DNA from: Thermococcus camini
Lineage (GTDB): Archaea; Methanobacteriota_B; Thermococci; Thermococcales; Thermococcaceae
NCBI RefSeq assembly: GCF_904067545.1
Contig: NZ_LR881183.1
Location: 438,277-502,276 of the forward strand
Direction of reading: 5' to 3'
Length of the DNA: 64,000 bases
The stretch's first letter is position 1. Each line of letters starts with the position of its first letter. Under the pieces are notes generated by a model, which was given only the letters and a program-made list of their open reading frames with translations, searched no databases and was not told the DNA's origin. The position numbers were made by a program, and so were the translations under genes. This document shows, piece after piece, positions 44,858-54,015 of this stretch.

Positions 44858-46177
44858 TCATTTTATTGACGATAAAACAACGCTCACGCTTTTAGCATCT
44901 CCCTCAATCGCCACGGTGACAAAGTATCCTTCCCGCCCGATGCAGATTGACGTCGTATTTTCTCCGGTGTCGAGCAGGTAGCGGGCGTAGTTGCACTGCC
45001 ATTGAGTACCGTAAACGAGAACCGTCACGCTCAGGTTTTCGTCCACCAACTTCTCCCCCGCGAAGGCCCAGAGCGCAGGTTCTCCGGCGGGTTTCAGGGC
45101 AGAGCTCCTGTTGAGCGCAGACACCACGAGGTTGAGCACTTCTCCCGGCGTCTTCCCTTCGGCTTTCCGGCTGTTCTTCAGCCCACAGGGCGAAACCTTC
45201 TCCGCGGTTCTTTCAACGTCTTCCGTTTTCCCGCTCAACACGAGGATTTCTTTGCCTTTAATAGCTAGATAGTGTGATTTCTCCCCCCTCGTCCAGAGGG
45301 ACCACCTGCAGTCCCCGGTTTTTCCCTCCATCCGCTTGACGTATCCAGTTCCTTTGAGCTCGATGCAGATGGCATCGTAGGTGTTCTTCACCCATTCCTT
45401 CGGCCATTCCACTGGGGTGAATCTCCCGATTTTAACGCCATCCTTTGAGTTCCAGTTGAAGCGGTATTCTTTGAAAATTGGGGGCTCGCTCGCGTTCCAG
45501 AGGTAGTCGCCGTGCCGGCGAAGTGCGAACCCCTTAACGCCCCTGCACGGACCACGTGCTGAAATAACTGCGAGACCCCCACCGAGAACCCTAGTTTCCA
45601 TCAGGTAGATACACTCTCTTCCTTTAACGAACAGGGCATCTTTTATGGTGTGGGAGTACGTTCCGTAGTTCTCCGCGAGCTTGATGTAGTCTTTGGATTC
45701 GAGGCGTTCTGTGGCCTGGCGGTAGGCTTTATCCGCCTTCCCTCGTGGTTCATAGAGGGTTACGAAACCGCCGAGGAGGGGCAGTTCAACACTGACTGAT
45801 TTCCATGCGACACCGCTGACGCGAACCGTCGAGTACGCAGCTATCTCGTTGCAGGAATAGGTGAGCTCTCCCTCGCTTAGAGGCCATATATCCCCTTCCT
45901 TTTCCCAGCAGCCCGTGGCAAAGTAGAGGCCGAAATAGATGTTGGGGCCGGAGACCGGAGGGGGTCGGAAGAGGAGCATCAGGATGAGCGATGCCGCCAG
46001 AAACGGTGCCAGCCGGAGGGGCTTTTCCCTGTAGTAGTCCCTGAAAACAACCTGTGGTATGATAACCGCCGAGATGAAGAGGAATGCCCCGAGGAAGTGG
46101 TTGAGCTGGAGAAGTATCCACGCGAGGAAAGAGAGCAACACCGAGATGGCGATGGAGACAGCCAGTTTGCCCGCCAT
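44858..46177 (-). CDS. Membrane-anchored extracellular protein, 439 aa
   Basis: The family is not recognised. The N-terminal 80 residues hold two to three hydrophobic segments (LAVSIAISVLLSFLAWILLQL, FLGAFLFISAVIIP, LAPFLAASLILMLLF). The remaining about 350 residues are predicted outside, with scattered cysteines (GCWEKEG, YSCNEIA, ECIYLME, DCRW) and N-glycosylation-type sites. ATG 46177 follows GGAGGAAC. A TATA-like CCTTATAACC lies about 40 bases upstream. Confidence 0.68.
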   Translation of the reverse strand: MAGKLAVSIAISVLLSFLAWILLQLNHFLGAFLFISAVIIPQVVFRDYYREKPLRLAPFLAASLILMLLFRPPPVSGPNIYFGLYFATGCWEKEGDIWPLSEGELTYSCNEIAAYSTVRVSGVAWKSVSVELPLLGGFVTLYEPRGKADKAYRQATERLESKDYIKLAENYGTYSHTIKDALFVKGRECIYLMETRVLGGGLAVISARGPCRGVKGFALRRHGDYLWNASEPPIFKEYRFNWNSKDGVKIGRFTPVEWPKEWVKNTYDAICIELKGTGYVKRMEGKTGDCRWSLWTRGEKSHYLAIKGKEILVLSGKTEDVERTAEKVSPCGLKNSRKAEGKTPGEVLNLVVSALNRSSALKPAGEPALWAFAGEKLVDENLSVTVLVYGTQWQCNYARYLLDTGENTTSICIGREGYFVTVAIEGDAKSVSVVLSSIK

Positions 46178-46293
46178 GTTCCTCCATAACCTCTACGTCG
46201 TGGAGGGTTATAAGGTTTGCAATTGTTTCAAATTATATTGAAGCGTTTCCGGAAGGGTTATTAGAGTAGGTGCCGTAGGGTCTTTGATGTCCC

Positions 46294-47295
46294 ATGCTCC
46301 GGTTGGAGATCTACTGCGACGAGGGCGAGGGTGAAAAAGTTAGTGGGGTTCTGACCGAATGGAACCTCCAGTTCTACGCCGAGGAAGTGCAGAGCAACGG
46401 GCACCGGGCGCTCAAATTCACCGTCCTCGTGCCGGATTTTGTGATTAACGACGTCGTCGATGAACTGATGAAGGCCGTTGACCTGCGGAAGGGGCACTCC
46501 TCGATAACTTGGGCGCCCGTCAGCGGGAAGTCCGTGAAGTACGCAAACTCGGTAAAGTCCCTTAGAAAGTTCAAGCGCCGCTGGAGTCTCGCTGCCATAG
46601 AAGGCCTCATCGAGAACGCCAACAACCAGGCACGGGTCGACCCGATTCAGCTCACCCTTGGTGCCGTTGCCTCGATCATAGCGCTCTTCGGTTTGATAAA
46701 CGACAGCATAGTGATGATAATCTCGGCCATGCTCCTCTCACCTATTCTCGGCCCGCTCTACGGCTTCTCCCTCAACGTCGTCATGGGCAAGGGGAGGGAT
46801 GCCCTCGATGCCGTTTCCTCAATCTTAAAGCTTCTCGGCGTCATATTCCTCTCGGCCCTTGTGGTGTCCTTGATCCTCAATCTTACTGGATCGATGCCGG
46901 CGGAGCCGACCCACGAGATACTGTTGAGGGGCCAGTCGGGGCTGGTGTACATCCTCCTCGCGGTAATCCTCGGCTACGCGGGAATAGTTGCCATAGTTAG
47001 CAGAATCCCGGAGATTCTGGCCGGCGTCTCGATCGCCGCTGCCCTCGTTCCGCCGACAACTGTCGTAGGGATATCCCTCGCGATGGGCTGGTGGGGAATT
47101 TTTAGGGGCTCTCTTGTCCTCACCGTTGAGAACGTTCTCGGTCTTCTCAGCGGTTCCCTTCTCGGCCTCTACATCCTCAACGTCTCTCCACGGAGCTACT
47201 ATGAAAAGAGGGCCGCGAAGCTATACACGAAGAGGACTGTGCTGGTACTGGCGGTCATGCTCGCCGCTCTCGTCTTTGTGGAGCTTCTCGGCTAG
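46294..47295 (+). CDS. DUF389 family membrane protein (TIGR00341-like)
   Basis: The 333-residue protein has a soluble N-terminal ACT-like half (about residues 1-95). Then comes a membrane domain starting at DPIQLTLGAVASIIALFGLINDSIVMIISAMLLSPILGP, the DUF389 hallmark. Further helices include AGVSIAAALVPPTTVVGISLAMGWWGI. Function is unknown. The C-terminal stop uses the shared tetranucleotide CTAG, which also encodes the stop of the convergent gene. Confidence 0.85.
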   Translation: MLRLEIYCDEGEGEKVSGVLTEWNLQFYAEEVQSNGHRALKFTVLVPDFVINDVVDELMKAVDLRKGHSSITWAPVSGKSVKYANSVKSLRKFKRRWSLAAIEGLIENANNQARVDPIQLTLGAVASIIALFGLINDSIVMIISAMLLSPILGPLYGFSLNVVMGKGRDALDAVSSILKLLGVIFLSALVVSLILNLTGSMPAEPTHEILLRGQSGLVYILLAVILGYAGIVAIVSRIPEILAGVSIAAALVPPTTVVGISLAMGWWGIFRGSLVLTVENVLGLLSGSLLGLYILNVSPRSYYEKRAAKLYTKRTVLVLAVMLAALVFVELLG

Positions 47296-47738
47296 GCGAC
47301 CTCAGTCTGCTCGTAGATAGGCATCCCTTTCCTGTGCTTAACAAGGAGCCCATAGAGGAACTCCTTGAGGTCGGGTCCCATCTCGTCGTCGAGGAGCAGG
47401 TCCGCCCTGCCCAGATACTCTTTCTCCGCCCTCGTTATCAGGAGGGCTATGGCCGGTGTCAGCTGCCCGAGGAGGATTTTAACGAGCTCGGGGTAGGCCT
47501 CTTCGTCTATTTCCTCGTCCGCCTCCATGCCGAGGTACACCACGAAGCCCTTCATCTGGACGGCGAGGACGAATTCGTTCTCGCTCAGCTCGAAGAAGGA
47601 GAAGTTGTAGCCCCTCGAGTCGATCCTCGCGAGAAGGACGCCCCTGATTGAAACCGTCACGGGCTCCTCCTCGATCTCGAACACCAGGTCCTTGGCCAGT
47701 TCCCTCTGGGCTATTGCGTAGAGTTCCTCCATCGTCAT
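47292..47738 (-). CDS. Conserved hypothetical protein, 148 aa
   Basis: The family is not recognised. The protein is soluble and acidic and begins [20 protein letters not shown]. It has a beta-rich central part ([42 protein letters not shown]) and helical ends. The open frame continues to 48194, but that extension is antisense to nikR. AAGGTAGC before ATG 47738 supports the short form. Divergent from nikR over 81 bases. Confidence 0.65.
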   Translation of the reverse strand: MTMEELYAIAQRELAKDLVFEIEEEPVTVSIRGVLLARIDSRGYNFSFFELSENEFVLAVQMKGFVVYLGMEADEEIDEEAYPELVKILLGQLTPAIALLITRAEKEYLGRADLLLDDEMGPDLKEFLYGLLVKHRKGMPIYEQTEVA

Positions 47739-47819
47739 GGGGCTACCTTCTCGGGCCCGAATAAAAGGCTTTCGCGTCACGTTTTTAACGAGGACACCCA
47801 AAGGAATTACGGTGGTGTT

Positions 47820-48236
47820 ATGAAGATCACTCGCTTCGGTGTATCGGTTCCGGATGAATTGCTCGAAAAGTTCGACCGTATAATCGAGGAAAAAGGGTAT
47901 GTCAACAGGAGCGAGGCAATAAGGGATATGATGAGGGACTTCATAGTCCGGCACGAGTGGGAGCAGGGTGAGGGTGAGGTCGCAGGTACGATAACCATGC
48001 TCTACAACCACGACGAGGCGGAAGTGGTCAAAGGACTCCTTGACCTCCAGCACGACTACCTGAGCGAGATAATCTCCAGCATCCATGTCCACATGGACGA
48101 GCACAACTGCCTGGAGGTCATCATAGTGAAGGGGAAGGCGAGCAGGATAAAGGAGATAGCGGACAGGTTGCTGAGCCTCAAGGGTGTAAAGCACGGCAAG
48201 CTCGTCATGACCGGGACCGGAAAGGAGCTGGTTTAG
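47820..48236 (+). CDS. nikR: NikR-type nickel-responsive transcriptional regulator
   Basis: The 138-residue protein has an N-terminal ribbon-helix-helix ([38 protein letters not shown]). The C-terminal ACT-like domain carries the high-affinity nickel residues His78, His89, His91 and Cys97 (QHDY and [10 protein letters not shown]). NikR represses nickel uptake when nickel is replete, relevant to the Ni-Fe hydrogenases of these organisms. ATG 47820 follows GGTGGTG. No nickel transporter is adjacent. Confidence 0.93.
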   Translation: MKITRFGVSVPDELLEKFDRIIEEKGYVNRSEAIRDMMRDFIVRHEWEQGEGEVAGTITMLYNHDEAEVVKGLLDLQHDYLSEIISSIHVHMDEHNCLEVIIVKGKASRIKEIADRLLSLKGVKHGKLVMTGTGKELV

Positions 48237-48248
48237 GGGGGCGTTTTA

Positions 48249-48659
48249 ATGAGGCTGGTGAGCTTTCTGACGTCTCTGATCGTCCTGCTTTCCTTTGCTC
48301 TCCCCTGGCTCAGGCCTCCCTCTGGGGAAATGACGTTCATCGGTATCCTCGATCAAGTTCTGACCACCCCCCACGGCTTTGAGGGCGTCTTCTGGTGGCT
48401 CAACCCCGCCAGCACGGGCTCGATACTTACCTTCGTTACCTTCTTCGCGGGGATGTTCCTTGTGCTCCTGGGCGTCTTTTTTGGAATACTTGGTGGGAGG
48501 CTCGGTCCGGGCGTTGGACTTGTTGGGATGTTCCTCTTCACCACCGTGGCGTGGTACATATACGGCGAGGGATTCGTGGATATAATCGGGGAGGGCTACC
48601 TTCTGGGACTCGGCGGCTTCGTGGCAGGGTTTGTTCTTGGTGGAGGCAAGTACCTCTAG
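48249..48659 (+). CDS. Four-helix membrane protein, 136 aa
   Basis: The family is not recognised. Hydrophobic segments are LVSFLTSLIVLLSFALPWL, ILTFVTFFAGMFLVLLGVFFGIL, GVGLVGMFLFTTVAWYIYG and GYLLGLGGFVAGFVLGGG. Its first segment and proline/tryptophan boundary resemble small archaeal DUF-type membrane proteins. It begins 12 bases after nikR and may be co-transcribed. The stop shares CTAG with the convergent rqcH gene. Confidence 0.6.
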   Translation: MRLVSFLTSLIVLLSFALPWLRPPSGEMTFIGILDQVLTTPHGFEGVFWWLNPASTGSILTFVTFFAGMFLVLLGVFFGILGGRLGPGVGLVGMFLFTTVAWYIYGEGFVDIIGEGYLLGLGGFVAGFVLGGGKYL

Positions 48660-50608
48660 CCCACAACTTCGACCACATCGCCGTTCCCAGGGGGAAGGAC
48701 GGCCATGATGTCCTCTTCCCTCACCTTGTAGCCCCACTTTTCGAGGATGCGCCTTATCCTCTTCACCAGCTCGCTCTTCTTGAGTGAACCGGGGCGGATT
48801 ACGATGTGCCTCTCCGTGTGGGCCTTTATGGCATCAACCGGTGCACAGACGACGAAGTCTTCGCCCTCATAGTTGATTACACCGACGGCGAGCTTGAGAG
48901 GCAGACCATGGAGCCAGTTCCTTTTTCCATAGACCATGAAGGCCCCCTTGCCCAGGTACTCGCCGCTGGGAGTCTGCTTTGTGACCTGGTTCGGATAGGT
49001 CCAATAAGCATCTTCGCTGTAAACACCTCTGCTCCACGCCTTGCTCATCGAAACCGCAAACTGACAGGCCTCAAAGATGGTCTTTTCTCCCGCCTTCTGA
49101 CCGTCCTTGATGACGACGTGTGGAGCACCGTAAACGTCGGCGTGGCAGTAGAGGTCGCTCTCGCCCATATGCCTCTTTATGAGAATCTCGTTGGTGCTCG
49201 CATCTTTGCCCCCTAATACGAGAAATCCCTCGCTCGAAACGAACCAGCGGAACTTCTCGAACCACTTCTTCTTTCTCCGCTCTATGCGCTTGACGTTCAG
49301 CTCCTTCTTGAGCTCCTCCTCGATGAGCCCCTCTATCTCGTCCAGCTTCCTCTTCGTGTCCTCGTAGGCCTTTAGGGCACCCTCGTACTTGTGGCGGAAC
49401 TTCTTGGCCTTCTCGTAGTAGAGCTCCGCGTTCTCGCCTATGCTTCTATTGAGGTAGAGCTTTACCTTCTTCCCCTCAAGCTCTATTGTCACCGCTTTTT
49501 CCTTTGGGTCGGTTCCTTTCACCATGAGCGCTATTTTGTTGCCGGCTTTCTTGCCTTCCTCGATTCTCTTCCTGAACTCGTCCCAGCCAAGCTTTTCGGT
49601 TGCCTTCCTGAATTCCTCCAAAATCTTCTCTATGAGGGAGTAGTTCGCGTAGATCAGGTCCCCTATCTCCTGGTTTGCCTTTGCCCCCTCCTCGAAGCCC
49701 TTCAGCATCTCCTCCTGCTTTTTAAGCGTCATGAGGAGCTGCCTCTTCTTGGCTTCGAGCCTCTTCGTCTGCTCGACCCTCGCCTTCTCAAGGGTTATCT
49801 TCCCAAAGTACTCGTCGAGGGCCTCGCTGAAGGTGGTAAAATAGCGCTTCTCGAACCCCTCGTAGATCCTCAGCTCGATTGGAACGACATCATGCAGGTT
49901 CCCGTCCTTGAGGACTATGTTCGGCTTTGCTTCATCGTTGAAGGTGTCTATCATCGCCTCGTATACTTTCAGCAGGTCGTCGTCGCTCAGCTCTTTAACC
50001 TGCGTCGTCTTGTCGAAGCCGGCCCGTATGGAGATTTCCTCCGCGTACATGCCGCCCATGTTGAGCTTTCTCGCCAAAGCGCGCACGAGCTCAAGCTCCC
50101 CGTTTTCACGCATCAGCTCGATGAACCTCTCTCTCGTTACCTCCAGCGGGTTCTCCCTCGCCGGCGGGAACCTGTATTCAGCCTTCGGCATTATTCTTCT
50201 GTCCTTGTACTCCTCGTAGCGTAACGCCGCAACGATTTTGTTCTCCCCGTCAACGAGTATGACGTTTCCCCTCCTGAATAGCTCACCGATGAGGGTGTAG
50301 TCCCCAACGCGGATCTTAACTATTCTGTCGAAGCCGTGCTGCTCTATTTCATCGATGAACCCACCGCTGAGGTGCTTCCTGAGGAGCATGGTGAAGCTCG
50401 ACGGGCTTTTGGGAGCTTCCTTCACGTACGTCGTCACGTGGAAGCGTTTCCCGGCCTGGAGGATTAAATCCCGCCTTCCCTCCTTTGTCCTGAGCTTTAT
50501 TCTAATCTCGTCGCCGTCGTGGTAAATCTTGTCAACGCGAGAGCCAACGAGCGACTGAAGTTCCCTCACGATGTAGCGTATGTCAACGCTGCTCATCTCC
50601 TCCTTCAT
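48656..50608 (-). CDS. rqcH: RqcH/NEMF family ribosome-associated quality control factor
   Basis: The 650-residue protein has the NFACT-N domain (SSVDIRYIVRELQ at residues 6-18, and the conserved Asp-Arg in HGFDRIV at about 94-95), helix-hairpin-helix and coiled-coil arms rich in Lys/Glu (about 290-460), and the NFACT-R domain (FVSSEGFLVLGGKDASTNEILIKRHM, then AYWTYPNQVTKQTPSGEYLGKGAFMVYGKRNW). Homologues bind split 50S subunits and add alanine tails to stalled nascent chains. ATG 50596 is an alternative start. Confidence 0.93.
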   Translation of the reverse strand: MKEEMSSVDIRYIVRELQSLVGSRVDKIYHDGDEIRIKLRTKEGRRDLILQAGKRFHVTTYVKEAPKSPSSFTMLLRKHLSGGFIDEIEQHGFDRIVKIRVGDYTLIGELFRRGNVILVDGENKIVAALRYEEYKDRRIMPKAEYRFPPARENPLEVTRERFIELMRENGELELVRALARKLNMGGMYAEEISIRAGFDKTTQVKELSDDDLLKVYEAMIDTFNDEAKPNIVLKDGNLHDVVPIELRIYEGFEKRYFTTFSEALDEYFGKITLEKARVEQTKRLEAKKRQLLMTLKKQEEMLKGFEEGAKANQEIGDLIYANYSLIEKILEEFRKATEKLGWDEFRKRIEEGKKAGNKIALMVKGTDPKEKAVTIELEGKKVKLYLNRSIGENAELYYEKAKKFRHKYEGALKAYEDTKRKLDEIEGLIEEELKKELNVKRIERRKKKWFEKFRWFVSSEGFLVLGGKDASTNEILIKRHMGESDLYCHADVYGAPHVVIKDGQKAGEKTIFEACQFAVSMSKAWSRGVYSEDAYWTYPNQVTKQTPSGEYLGKGAFMVYGKRNWLHGLPLKLAVGVINYEGEDFVVCAPVDAIKAHTERHIVIRPGSLKKSELVKRIRRILEKWGYKVREEDIMAVLPPGNGDVVEVVG

Positions 50609-50737
50609 TCTCCCACCCCTTCCGGGTTGTCCCTTTCCCCTTTAAACCTAACCGGTGTCCGCAATTGTCCACGGGCTCAACCCTGTTCCGGATAAGGTTA
50701 AATACTTCAAGTGTGATAACACTCCTGGTGATACAGA

Positions 50738-52726
50738 ATGAAAGGCTACTTCACGTTCGTCCTACACACCCACCTTCCCTACGTCCGGAAGCACGGCAAA
50801 TGGCCCTTCGGCGAGGAATGGCTCTACGAGGCGATGAGCGAGACCTACATCCCCCTCCTTATGGAGTTTGAGCGCCTCCGTTCTTCGGGCGTCAGGTTCG
50901 GGCTCGTGATCAACATAACTCCCGTGCTTGTTGAGCAGCTCAGCGATGACTACATCAAAGCCGAGTTTGAAAAATACATCCTCAGGAAGATTAAAACCAC
51001 GGAGGAAGACCTGAAATCCGGCAAGTATGATGAAAGAGCCGTCAAAGCCTCCCTCGACCACTTCAGGAAGGTTTACGACCACTGGAGGGCGATAAACGGG
51101 GACATCATCGGTAAGTTCCGCGAGTTTCAGGATTCTGGCTATCTCGAAATAATAACCTCGGCGGCAACGCACGGCTATCTGCCACTCCTCGGCAGGGACG
51201 AGACGATAATGGCGCAGCTTGCAAACGGTGTAGCAACCTACGAGAAGCACTTCGGCAAAAGGCCGAGGGGGATGTGGCTGCCTGAGTGCGCATACAGACC
51301 TGCTGGAGAATGGGAACTCCCAGGCGGGAGAAAGATCAAAAGACCTGGTATAGAGAAGTTCCTGGAGGAGTTCGGCATCGAGTACTTCTTCGTTGAGAGC
51401 AACCTTATCGATGAGGGCCCGGTGACAAAGGGCTACGGCGAGATTCCGCTCTACGGGGGTGATAAGAGCACCCTCAGGCCGTACTGGATCAAGGGCTCCC
51501 ACATAGCGGTCTTTGCCCGCAACAGGGAAACCGGCCACCAGGTCTGGAGCGCGCACTACGGCTACCCCGGCGACTTCTGGTACAGGGAGTTCCACAGGAA
51601 GGCACCTAAAAGCGGGGGGCAGTACTGGCGTGTGACGGGCAAAAACGTTGATCTCGGCGAGAAAGAGTTCTACGACCCCGATAAAGCGATGGAGCGCGTT
51701 GAAGAGCACGCGAGGCACTTCGTCTCGCTGGTGGAGAGGCTTTTGAGTGAGTTCGAGGAGAGGTTCGGGGAGAAGGGAATAGTCGTTTCACCCTACGACA
51801 CCGAGCTCTTTGGCCACTGGTGGTTTGAGGGCGTTAAGTGGCTCGGCAGGGTTCTTGAACTGATGGCTGAGAGGGGAATAGTCACAACGACGCTCTCCGC
51901 CTTCCTCGACAACTACCGCGGTGAGAGGCACGAGATTGAGCTTCCGGAGGGTTCGTGGGGGGCCAACGCAGACCACTCGACCTGGTGGAACGAGGAGACG
52001 GAGTGGACGTGGAAGCACATCTACCGCGCCGAAGAGAGAATGGTGGCTCTGGCGAGCAGGTACTACGGAAGGGACAGAACCGCCGATAGAATCCTTGAGC
52101 AGCTCGCGAGGGAGTTGCTGATACTCGAAGCTAGCGACTGGCAGTTTTTGATAACGACCGGTCAGGCAAAGGAATATGCAAAGCGGAGGGTTTTAATCCA
52201 CAGCGGGGACTTTCAGAGGCTGGCGAACGAGCTGGTGAGATATATCAGAACCGGGGAGTTTGATGCTGAGCTCCTAGGGAAGCTTGAGGAGAGGGACAAC
52301 CCATTCAGACCGGTGATTGTTGGCATCTACGTGAGCGGAAATCCCCCTGAGCTTGAGGAGTACGTGGAGCCCCCTGAGGTTCCACCGGAGGAGAGCGAAA
52401 GGCCCGCTGAACGGCATAGGAGCGTTCCCGAGAGAGCCTATGCCACGGAGGTCGTTAAGGAGATGTCAGTTAAGCCGCCTGGAAAGGTAAAGGGGCCTGG
52501 TTCGGAAGAATCCAGAAAGCCCTGGACGCGGAAGAAGAGAAAATCCGGCAAGGCCGAGAGCGACCTCCTTTCTATAAAGGGCATCGGACCAAAAACGCTG
52601 GCAAAGCTCCAGAGTGCAGGAATTTACACGGTGGAAGACCTTAAAAACGCCAACCTTGAGGGGCTGGCCAGAAAAACGCGTATCTCACCTAAAAGGCTGA
52701 GGAGGTTCCTGGCCCAGGTTTCTTAG
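50738..52726 (+). CDS. 1,4-alpha-glucan branching enzyme, GH57, with C-terminal HhH
   Basis: The 662-residue protein starts with the GH57 signature FTFVLHTHLPYVRKHG. The catalytic nucleophile is Glu183 (WLPECAY) and the acid/base is Asp354 (SPYDTELFGHWW). A helical domain with WGANADHSTWWNEETEWTW follows. After a charged linker (about 540-610), a helix-hairpin-helix pair (LLSIKGIGPKTLAKLQSAGI) ends the protein, as in the characterised T. kodakarensis enzyme. It makes alpha-1,6 branches in glycogen-like storage polymer. The ATG follows GGTGAT; TATA-like GGTTAAATACTTC at about 50697. Confidence 0.95.
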   Translation: MKGYFTFVLHTHLPYVRKHGKWPFGEEWLYEAMSETYIPLLMEFERLRSSGVRFGLVINITPVLVEQLSDDYIKAEFEKYILRKIKTTEEDLKSGKYDERAVKASLDHFRKVYDHWRAINGDIIGKFREFQDSGYLEIITSAATHGYLPLLGRDETIMAQLANGVATYEKHFGKRPRGMWLPECAYRPAGEWELPGGRKIKRPGIEKFLEEFGIEYFFVESNLIDEGPVTKGYGEIPLYGGDKSTLRPYWIKGSHIAVFARNRETGHQVWSAHYGYPGDFWYREFHRKAPKSGGQYWRVTGKNVDLGEKEFYDPDKAMERVEEHARHFVSLVERLLSEFEERFGEKGIVVSPYDTELFGHWWFEGVKWLGRVLELMAERGIVTTTLSAFLDNYRGERHEIELPEGSWGANADHSTWWNEETEWTWKHIYRAEERMVALASRYYGRDRTADRILEQLARELLILEASDWQFLITTGQAKEYAKRRVLIHSGDFQRLANELVRYIRTGEFDAELLGKLEERDNPFRPVIVGIYVSGNPPELEEYVEPPEVPPEESERPAERHRSVPERAYATEVVKEMSVKPPGKVKGPGSEESRKPWTRKKRKSGKAESDLLSIKGIGPKTLAKLQSAGIYTVEDLKNANLEGLARKTRISPKRLRRFLAQVS

Positions 52727-52779
52727 TCCCGGTTTCTTATGAATTTTTCACATTTCGAAAGCCTTTTCTGGAGTTTTGA

Positions 52780-53118
<339 letters not shown>

Positions 53119-53129
53119 GGGCTTCTTTT

Positions 53130-53864
53130 TCACAGGAACGCATGCCTGTTCCTGTAGAGTTCGACGAGGGAGCTGGCTATCAGGTATATCTCCACCGCCG
53201 AGAGGAGGACGAGGAATATCAGGTATCCCTGCGCAAAGGATACGCTCTTCCCCAGGTGCTCCGCTATGGTGCTCACCTGGTGGGGGTCGCGCAGGGCACT
53301 CAGTGAATAGACTATCGCGTTGAAGCCCACGACCAGGGGAATTGGGGCCGAGGCGTAGGCCAGCAGGAGTCCGGTGTAGCCCCTCCTCTGAAGGGACAGC
53401 ATCGACAGGATTATCGGGATGGCCAGGATAAGCGCCGTTATAGCGAAGAACTGATTGAGATATGCCCCCGTCAGGACGAAGAAAGACGTCATTCCGAAGA
53501 TGTATTTCCGGTATGCCCTCTTCAGCTCGACGAGCTTTTTGGGGCTGAAGTCGTACTCGGCCGACCTGGAATACAGGAGGACCTTGTTCACCGCTTTCAG
53601 GTAGTTCTTTTTGCCCTCCTTCTCTATGGCCTTGTCCGTGCTCATCAATTTGAGCTCCTTGGCTTTTTTGAAGAAGAACTCGGCCAGCTCCTCGTTGTCC
53701 TTCTCGACCCTGGATGCGACCTCCCGGAAGTTCCCCGCGGCCTCCCCCAGGGATTTCTTGACTTTTGTCTTCTCCTTTTCACTTAGGCTGCCGAGCCTCT
53801 CGATCTTTTCAAGGGTTGATTCGAGAACGTCGGCAGTTTCAAGAAGTATTTTTTCGCTTTTCAC
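53130..53864 (-). CDS. Membrane protein with N-terminal coiled coil, 244 aa
   Basis: The family is not recognised. Residues 1-115 are strongly charged and heptad-like (ETADVLESTLEKIERL, VASRVEKDNEELAEFFFKKAKELK). They are followed by four hydrophobic segments (IFGMTSFFVLTGAYLNQFFAITALILAIPIILSML, GLLLAYASAPIPLVVGFNAIVYSLSAL, GYLIFLVLLSAVEIYLIASSLVELY). It reads downstream of the MetS-like gene on the same strand with a 33-base gap, and may belong to that unit. Confidence 0.65.
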   Translation of the reverse strand: MKSEKILLETADVLESTLEKIERLGSLSEKEKTKVKKSLGEAAGNFREVASRVEKDNEELAEFFFKKAKELKLMSTDKAIEKEGKKNYLKAVNKVLLYSRSAEYDFSPKKLVELKRAYRKYIFGMTSFFVLTGAYLNQFFAITALILAIPIILSMLSLQRRGYTGLLLAYASAPIPLVVGFNAIVYSLSALRDPHQVSTIAEHLGKSVSFAQGYLIFLVLLSAVEIYLIASSLVELYRNRHAFL

Positions 53865-53897
53865 CTATACCCCCCCAAAATGGGAAAGAAAAAGGGT

Positions 53898-54005
53898 TTA
53901 AGACACTTCCCCTCTTTCCGCCTTGAGCAGCTTGTTGATGCTCCAGCCCATCATGGCGAATATTGCCAGCCACGCTATCAGCATGTAGATTACCCAGCTT
54001 TCCAT
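53898..54005 (-). CDS. MetS-like small subunit of NSS transporter, 35 aa
   Basis: The 35-codon gene is preceded by GAGGTGAT, which overlaps the end of the transporter gene. The product is one hydrophobic helix (WVIYMLIAWLAIFAMMGWSI) followed by a basic/acidic tail (NKLLKAERGEVS). This matches the size, topology and position of the MetS-type small subunit that accompanies NSS methionine/alanine importers in bacteria. Functional pairing with the 54016-55584 transporter is inferred from adjacency. Confidence 0.75.
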   Translation of the reverse strand: MESWVIYMLIAWLAIFAMMGWSINKLLKAERGEVS

Positions 54006-54015
54006 TGCGATCACC

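Noticed and set aside
47739-48194. N-terminal extension of the 148-residue hypothetical protein
   Set aside because: It is antisense to nikR and lacks a ribosome site, while AAGGTAGC precedes ATG 47738.
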